Shown here one piece after another: positions 6,757 to 10,302 of a DNA stretch of 10,302 nucleotides. The position numbers and the translations under genes are program-made. This DNA is from Propionibacteriaceae bacterium AM104-82 (GTDB taxonomy: Bacteria; Actinomycetota; Actinomycetes; Propionibacteriales; Propionibacteriaceae). Positions within the stretch are counted from its first letter, which is position 1. Each line of letters begins with the position of its first letter. The notes below the pieces were generated by a model, which was given only the letters and a program-made list of their open reading frames with translations, was not told the origin of the DNA and made no database searches. The stretch covers positions 79,208 through 89,509 of the forward strand of contig JAQDQK010000014.1 in assembly GCA_027658995.1 (NCBI GenBank), read 5' to 3'.

Positions 6757-7563
6757 TTATCCCTTCACGCCGGAGGCGGTGACGCCCTCGACGAACTGTC
6801 GTTGAAGCACGGCGTAGACGATGAAGGGCACCAGGAACGCGATCGTCGTCCCGGCCATCACCATGCCGTACTGGGTGAGGAAGTTGCCCTTGAGTTGTGA
6901 GACGGCCAGGGTCACCGTCGAGCGGGTGCCGTCCTGCAGCGAGATCAGCGGCCACAGGAAGTCGTTCCACGTCGTCAGGAACGTGAACACCGTCAGCGCG
7001 ACGAGCACCGGCTTGATGGCTGGCACGATGATCGACAGGAAGATCCTGAGGTCGCTCGCCCCGTCGATCCGGGCGGCCTCGAGCAGGCTCGGCGGGATCG
7101 ACGACATGAACTGGCGGATCAGGAAGACACCGAACGCGTTGATCACGGGCAGCGCGAGCGACAGGTGTCCGCCGAGGATGCCCAGTTCCCGGAACAGGAT
7201 GAACATCGGGATCATCGTCACCTGGGCGGGCACCATGATGGTGGCCAGGTAGATCCAGAACACGGTCTTGCTTCCCGGGAACGGCTTGAACGCGAAGCCG
7301 AAAGCGGCGAGCGCGGACACGATGTTGTTCAGCACCACCGCGATCACCACGACGATGCTCGAGGTGAGCAGCGCGGAGCCGAAGTTGTTGGTGGTGAAGA
7401 GGCGCACGAAGTTGTCGAGCGTCAGCAGTTCGGGGCGGATCGTGAACTCGAGTCGCGTGGTCGCCTGGATCGCGGTGATGACCATCAGCGCGAACGGCAG
7501 CACGGCCATCGCGACCAGCAGCGCCACCAGGGCGTACATGGCCCATTTGCCGAGTCGTCCCAT
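6757..7563 (-). CDS. Carbohydrate ABC transporter permease, MalG/UgpE type, 268 aa
   Basis: This is the second membrane subunit of a CUT1-type sugar importer. About six membrane segments are visible (near 8-30, 66-88, 101-122, 136-152, 183-206 and 239-255). The cytoplasmic EAA loop that contacts the ATPase is at 162-181 (EAARIDGAS, then the conserved Pro at 181). The C-terminus QRQFVEGVTASGVKG is the standard ending of this subfamily. Length is normal. The ATG at 7563 is one base after the stop of the upstream permease, with GAGAGGAG 7 nt upstream as a good ribosome-binding site. The partner permease, binding-protein remnant and GH123-like hydrolase lie in the same operon, so the transported sugar is probably an oligosaccharide cut by that enzyme. 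No ATP-binding subunit is encoded in the window. Confidence 0.93.
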   Translation of the reverse strand: MGRLGKWAMYALVALLVAMAVLPFALMVITAIQATTRLEFTIRPELLTLDNFVRLFTTNNFGSALLTSSIVVVIAVVLNNIVSALAAFGFAFKPFPGSKTVFWIYLATIMVPAQVTMIPMFILFRELGILGGHLSLALPVINAFGVFLIRQFMSSIPPSLLEAARIDGASDLRIFLSIIVPAIKPVLVALTVFTFLTTWNDFLWPLISLQDGTRSTVTLAVSQLKGNFLTQYGMVMAGTTIAFLVPFIVYAVLQRQFVEGVTASGVKG

Positions 7564-7564
7564 G

Positions 7565-8500
7565 TCAGTGCTCCTCTCGGAAGACGAGTCGCTGGATGAT
7601 CGAGACGATGAGCACGATCACCAGCAGCACCATGGCGATGGCGGAGGCGTAGCCCATCTGGAACGACTTGAAGCCGGCCTCGTAGATGCCCATCACGATG
7701 GTGGTGGTCGCGCCGCCGGGGCCGCCGCCGGTCATCGAGTAGACGAGGTCGAAGACCTGGAAGGACCAGATCGTCGCGAGGATGGTGCACAGCAGCGTCA
7801 CCGGCCTCAGGCCGGGAAGCGTGATGTGCAGGAACTGCTTGAAGCCGCCAGCGCCATCGACGCGCGCCGCCTCGTACTGCTCGACGGGGATGTCCTGGAC
7901 GCCCGCGTAGAACAGCACCAGGAAGTAGCCGATGTTCTTCCACACGCTGACCAGCGCGACGCACACCAGCGCCAGTTGCGGGTTGCCCAGGAAGTTGACG
8001 GAACTGAGCCCCATCGCCTTGAGCATCACATTGAAAATGCCCGAGTCGGGCGCCAGCATGTACTGCCACACCGTTCCCACCAGGATCAGCGAGGCGACCA
8101 CCGGCACGAACAGGACGGAACGAACGATGCTGGAGAAGCGCGGGCCTGCGACCCGTGCGAGGAACTCGGCCAGGATCATCGGGATGATCATCTGCAGGGG
8201 GACGGCGATCAGCGTGTAGACCGCGGTGGTGCGCAGCGCTCCCCAGAAGTTGGGGTCGTTCAGCAGTCGGGTGTAGTTGTCCAGCCCGGTGAAGACCGGG
8301 TCGGAGAGGACGTCGTAGCGGGTCAGGGACAGGTATCCCGAGTACACGATCGGGATGATCGCGATGAAGGTCAGGATCAGCAGCGACGGTGCGATGTAGA
8401 GCAGACCGCCCCACCCGGCCCGACGAGCGGGCCGAGTGGGAGGGGTGCTGGGGGGCGCGCCGGTGCGCGCCCCCCGTGCCTGGAGCGTCGTCACGCTCAC
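7565..8500 (-). CDS. Carbohydrate ABC transporter permease, MalF/UgpA type, 311 aa
   Basis: This is the first membrane subunit of the CUT1-type importer. A hydrophilic, Pro/Arg-rich cytoplasmic N-terminus (1-30) precedes the first membrane helix (about 31-56). Five more follow, and the EAA loop for ATPase contact is at 210-229 (EAARVDGAGG to LP). The motif YSMTGGGPGGAT near the C-terminal helices is typical of the MalF/UgpA group. The GTG at 8500 overlaps the stop of the binding-protein remnant (GTGA), suggesting translational coupling; GTG at 8494 is an alternative start. The open frame extends further upstream to about 8980, but that part is insertion-sequence DNA and antisense to the binding protein's C-terminus, so I left it out. 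With the upstream gene broken by an insertion, the original promoter is probably disconnected. Confidence 0.92.
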   Translation of the reverse strand: MSVTTLQARGARTGAPPSTPPTRPARRAGWGGLLYIAPSLLILTFIAIIPIVYSGYLSLTRYDVLSDPVFTGLDNYTRLLNDPNFWGALRTTAVYTLIAVPLQMIIPMILAEFLARVAGPRFSSIVRSVLFVPVVASLILVGTVWQYMLAPDSGIFNVMLKAMGLSSVNFLGNPQLALVCVALVSVWKNIGYFLVLFYAGVQDIPVEQYEAARVDGAGGFKQFLHITLPGLRPVTLLCTILATIWSFQVFDLVYSMTGGGPGGATTTIVMGIYEAGFKSFQMGYASAIAMVLLVIVLIVSIIQRLVFREEH

Positions 8501-8846
8501 GCCTGGGCGAGCGCCGCGTCGCCCTCGGTGGCTGCGTCGGCCATCGCCTGCTCCGGGGTCTTCTCCCCGTTGAGCATCTGCTGCAGGTTCTTGTACAGCG
8601 CGTTGTAGGCGGGCACGCCGTTGGCGACCACGGGGAGGACGTGCAGGATGTCGGCCTCCTCGGTGTAGATCTTCTGCAGTTCGGGCGAGTAGATCGACTT
8701 CTCGTCCTTGCCGATCGGCGGGAAGTTGGCCTGCTTGTGGAAGGCCTCCATCTGCGGGCCGGCCTGCAGGAAGCTCATCAGGTCGTAGCAGAGTTCCTCG
8801 CTCTCGCAGCCCTTCAGCATGACGAGCGCGTCGCCCGCGATGAACG
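8497..8846 (-). pseudogene. 3' remnant of a sugar ABC transporter solute-binding protein gene
   Basis: About 116 codons remain, starting with PFIAGDALVMLKGCESEE and ending at TGA 8497-8499. The order binding protein, MalF-type and MalG-type permease, together with the pattern of this C-terminal region (SFLQAGPQMEAFHKQANFPP and a helical tail ending GDAALAQA), fits family 1 solute-binding proteins of about 420-450 residues. The N-terminal two thirds or more, including the lipoprotein signal peptide, are absent, because the sequence switches at 8846/8847 to the terminal repeat of an ISL3-type element. A GTG inside that repeat (8854-8856) would open the frame, but the product could neither be exported nor bind sugar. 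The rest of the gene could lie beyond 10302. Confidence 0.85.
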
Positions 8847-8929
8847 GGCTCTTCACAGATGGCGGTGGAGTGAAGGGGTGCGGGTGACCGGCCCGACCCG
8901 CTGGACTCGGCGGGGTCGGGGGCAGGTGG

Positions 8930-8986
8930 GGGCCCTCGGGTTGGCAGGATGAAGGTGTCTAAGCCACATCTGAAACCCAAGGGCCC
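8930..8986 (+). promoter_or_regulatory. Ribosome-site-hiding inverted repeat in the truncated ISL3-type element
   Basis: GGGCCCTCGGGTT (8930-8942) and AACCCAAGGGCCC (8974-8986) form the same 13-bp, one-mismatch stem as in the complete element. The AAGGG ribosome-binding sequence is again in the second arm just before the GTG (8989-8991). The two changes inside the loop leave the arms untouched, which supports selection on the structure. Confidence 0.6.
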
Positions 8987-8988
8987 TT

Positions 8989-9019
8989 GTGCGAAACGCT
9001 ACCCCACCCTGCCTCGATA
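8989..9019 (+). pseudogene. First ten codons of an ISL3-type transposase, cut off by the IS3 element
   Basis: The GTG at 8989 starts VRNATPPCLD, identical to the first ten residues of the complete transposase at 272-1573. After GATA (9016-9019) the sequence changes to the IS3-family terminal repeat; the frame then runs through foreign sequence to a TGA at 9064-9066. No functional product is possible from this fragment. Confidence 0.85.
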
Positions 9020-9020
9020 A

Positions 9021-9045
9021 GGGACTGCCGAAGGTTTGGTTGACT
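9021..9045. repeat. IS3-family terminal inverted repeat, left
   Basis: It pairs with the reverse complement of 10278-10302, with mismatches only at repeat positions 4, 6, 9 and 25. The shared core is GAAGGTTTGGTTGAC. The outermost bases are GGG rather than the common TG of IS3 elements, so the true tip may be shifted by a base or two. Confidence 0.85.
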
Positions 9046-9095
9046 CCAAGACCGCATGATTCCTGAGAGGGCGTCGTGCTGAAAGGATGGCAACC

Positions 9096-9389
9096 ATGCC
9101 GAAGATCACCTACACCGACGAGTTCAAGCGCGACGCGGTCGCGTTGGTCGAGTCGGGTATCCCGCAAAAGCAGGTCGTCAAGGACCTCGGAGTGGCGAAA
9201 ACCACGCTGCAGGCATGGCTCCGTGACGCGAGGTTCAAGTCCCATGGGATGACCCCGACCACCGATCCAGAGGCGCGCAAGGACATGTCGCAGGCACTGC
9301 GTCGGATCCGGGAGTTGGAGATGGAAAACGAGGTCCTACGGCGCGCGGCGGCGTATCTGTCGCAGGCTCACATCACGCCCCCAAAATGA
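9096..9389 (+). CDS. IS3-family transposase OrfA, 97 aa
   Basis: This is the DNA-binding half of the IS3 transposase. A helix-turn-helix of the HTH_Tnp_1 type spans about residues 8-43 (FKRDAVALV to TTLQAWL). It is followed by a leucine-zipper-like helix near the C-terminus (heptad leucines L74, L81 and L88) that would mediate multimerisation. I chose the ATG at 9096 because AAAGG lies about 9 nt upstream and MPK is a usual OrfA beginning. The in-frame ATG at 9087 directly abuts that AAAGG and is less likely. The gene ends in TGA 9387-9389, overlapping the orfB ATG by 4 nt. The heptamer C-CCA-AAA just before the stop would allow a -1 frameshift into orfB. Confidence 0.9.
   Translation: MPKITYTDEFKRDAVALVESGIPQKQVVKDLGVAKTTLQAWLRDARFKSHGMTPTTDPEARKDMSQALRRIRELEMENEVLRRAAAYLSQAHITPPK
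9380..9386 (+). promoter_or_regulatory. Putative -1 frameshift site joining orfA and orfB
   Basis: CCCAAAA reads C-CCA-AAA in the orfA frame, an X-XXY-YYZ slippery heptamer placed directly before the orfA stop TGA. orfB is in the -1 frame, as such slippage needs. IS3 elements usually make their active OrfAB transposase in this way (family knowledge). The ATGA overlap (9386-9389) would also let ribosomes restart to make OrfB alone. I did not establish a downstream stimulatory hairpin. Confidence 0.6.
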
Positions 9390-10270
9390 TCTATCCGCTC
9401 GTGAAGGAGATGGCCGCGGTCGGTGCCCGGGTGAGGGTGCCGGTGGCGGTCGCGTGCCGGATACTGGGATTCTCCAAACAGGGCTACTACAAGTGGCTCA
9501 AGCAACCGGTGTCAGCCCGCGAGGCCGAGGAGCAAGAGCTCATCTCGGTGCTGCATCAGCTTCACAACGACGACCCGGAGGGCGGCTACCGGGTGCTGGC
9601 AGACGACCTCGCCGAGTTGGGCTACGAGTTGTCCGAGCGCAGAGTGTGGCGGTTGTGCCGGGTCGCCGGGATCCAGTCGGCGTTCGCCAGGCGTAAGACT
9701 CGCTACAAGAAGGCCGGCGCGCCGGTTCACGATGACCTGGTCAACAGGCAGTTCAGCGCTGACGGGCCTAACCAGGTGTGGCTGACCGATATCACCGAGC
9801 ACCGCACCCGCGAGGGCAAGGTGTATCTGTGTGCGATCAAGGACGTGTTCTCCAACCGGATCGTGGGCTACTCGATCGACACCAGGATGAAGGCCCGGAT
9901 CGCCGTCAACGCGCTCGAGATGGCAGTGGCTCACCGAGGCCGGCCCGCTGGGGTGATCGTCCATTCCGATAGAGGGTCCCAATTCCGGTCGCGCCGCTTC
10001 CGCAAGGCGCTGAAGCGCCACAGGCTACGTGGCTCGATGGGCAGGGTCGGGGCATGTGGCGATAACGCCGCGATGGAGTCGTTCTTCGCGCTCCTGCAGA
10101 AGAACGTCCTCGACCGTCGATCCTGGGGCACACGAGAGGAACTGCGCCTGGCCATCGTGTCCTGGATCGAGGGCAAGTACCACCGCAAACGCCGTCAACG
10201 CCGGCTCGGGAAACTCACCCCCATCGAGTTCGAACTCATCATGAACCCAGCCGCTACACTGGCGGCATAA
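9386..10270 (+). CDS. IS3-family transposase OrfB (DDE integrase core), 294 aa
   Basis: This is the catalytic half of the IS3 transposase. An HTH_21-like region precedes the catalytic core (about 45-110, with GGYRVLADDL and RRVWRL). The retroviral-integrase-like (rve) domain has D135 (VWLTDIT), D195 (VHSDRGSQF) and E231 (AAMESFF); the 35 residues between the second D and the E are the D,D(35)E spacing of the IS3 family. Length is typical and there are no internal stops. The ATG at 9386 overlaps the orfA stop; expression is probably both by -1 frameshift as an OrfAB fusion and by coupled restart. The stop TAA (10268-10270) lies 7 bp before the right terminal repeat. Confidence 0.95.
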   Translation: MIYPLVKEMAAVGARVRVPVAVACRILGFSKQGYYKWLKQPVSAREAEEQELISVLHQLHNDDPEGGYRVLADDLAELGYELSERRVWRLCRVAGIQSAFARRKTRYKKAGAPVHDDLVNRQFSADGPNQVWLTDITEHRTREGKVYLCAIKDVFSNRIVGYSIDTRMKARIAVNALEMAVAHRGRPAGVIVHSDRGSQFRSRRFRKALKRHRLRGSMGRVGACGDNAAMESFFALLQKNVLDRRSWGTREELRLAIVSWIEGKYHRKRRQRRLGKLTPIEFELIMNPAATLAA

Positions 10271-10277
10271 ACCCGGA

Positions 10278-10302
10278 GGTCAACCAAACCTTCAGCGGAC
10301 CC
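10278..10302. repeat. IS3-family terminal inverted repeat, right
   Basis: This is the reverse-complement partner of 9021-9045 (21 of 25 positions match). It reaches the last base of the window, so the flanking target duplication and the continuation of the broken ISL3-type element are not visible. Confidence 0.85.

Larger units (their letters stand above)
8847..9019 (+). mobile_element. Truncated ISL3-type element (transposase 5' end only), distinct from the complete copy
   Basis: It begins with GGCTCTTCACAGA, the same terminal repeat as the complete element. From about 8930 to 9019 it is almost identical to the transposase 5' region of that element (1633 down to 1543), with only about three differences. 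Between these blocks the sequence is clearly diverged, so it is a related but different element rather than a second copy. It inserted into the binding-protein gene at 8846/8847. The left candidate for its duplication is GATGAACG (8839-8846). Homology stops at 9019, where an IS3-family element begins. The right part of the element is either deleted or lies beyond 10302. Confidence 0.88.
9021..10302 (+). mobile_element. IS3-family insertion sequence, complete or nearly so, about 1.28 kb
   Basis: Imperfect terminal inverted repeats of 25 bp (9021-9045 and 10278-10302) match at 21 of 25 positions, including the shared core GAAGGTTTGGTTGAC. Inside are two overlapping genes, orfA and orfB, in the arrangement typical of IS3 elements. 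The right repeat ends exactly at the window edge, so the 3-4 bp target duplication cannot be checked, and the left boundary is uncertain by about 1 bp. The element sits inside the transposase gene of an older ISL3-type element, so it is the younger of the two insertions. Confidence 0.9.

Noticed and set aside
4544..7546. Minus-strand open frame of 1000 codons across the RNase H gene, hydrolase and permease
   Set aside because: It runs through three well-supported genes in the wrong frame and across the terminator hairpin; the Arg/Pro/Gly-rich translation has no recognisable domain.
7268..8608. Plus-strand open frames opposite the permease genes (446 codons and smaller)
   Set aside because: They are antisense to two permeases with clear EAA loops and membrane segments; composition is shadow-like.
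8501..8980. Upstream extension of the MalF-type permease frame to a protein of 471 residues
   Set aside because: The added part is antisense-type reading of ISL3 terminal DNA plus an overlapping frame of the binding-protein remnant; the true start is the GTG at 8500 (or 8494).
266..9019. Composite transposon formed by the two ISL3-type elements
   Set aside because: The complete element has its own perfect 8-bp duplication at both ends, which shows independent insertion, and the two elements are diverged members rather than identical copies.
1..10302. CRISPR array, tRNA or rRNA genes, riboswitch
   Set aside because: I saw no regularly spaced repeats, no cloverleaf-like stretch with a CCA-type end, and no conserved RNA motif on either strand.

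Overview
The window looks like chromosomal DNA from a high-GC Gram-positive bacterium (Actinomycetota). The signs are strongly G/C-biased third codon positions, GTG starts, apparently leaderless genes, an IS3-family element and an ISL3-family (IS204/IS1001/IS1096/IS1165 type) element. The gene types would fit a Propionibacteriaceae-like host, but that is a guess; nothing in the sequence fixes the genus.

Layout. Positions 1-265 are a relatively AT-rich stretch with no convincing gene. A complete ISL3-family element (266-1696, transposase on the minus strand) follows. It is bounded by 15-bp terminal repeats and a perfect 8-bp target duplication, and it sits in the centre of a 21-bp palindrome. 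Positions 1705-1846 are a short AT-richer intergenic stretch with several more small palindromes. Next come a divergent pair: a UvrA2/DrrC-type double ABC ATPase (1847-4120, minus) and an RNase HI with an extra C-terminal region (4198-5046, plus). Their 77-bp intergenic region carries a -10-like hexamer exactly 7 nt before each start codon, which suggests two leaderless transcripts. A perfect 13-bp GC-rich hairpin (5087-5123) separates the RNase H gene from the convergent sugar operon.

The sugar operon is read on the minus strand from about 8846 down to 5137. It holds the C-terminal remnant of an extracellular solute-binding protein gene, a MalF/UgpA-type permease, a MalG/UgpE-type permease and a DUF4091/GH123-like glycoside hydrolase without a signal peptide. 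The genes are tightly packed (4-nt overlap, 1-nt gap, 6-nt gap), so they form one import-and-hydrolyse unit. No ATPase is present; this is common in such operons, which share an MsiK/MsmX-like subunit encoded elsewhere. The operon is probably damaged. The binding-protein gene has lost its 5' part to an ISL3-type element at 8846/8847, and that element was itself interrupted near 9020 by a complete IS3-family element (9021-10302, orfA/orfB) whose right end coincides with the window edge.

I see no clear new defence or other novel system. The most interesting items are the nested insertions that break the importer operon, a transposase ribosome-site-sequestering hairpin kept in two diverged ISL3 elements, the RNase HI C-terminal extension, the putative cytoplasmic GH123-like enzyme, and the divergent leaderless promoter pair.
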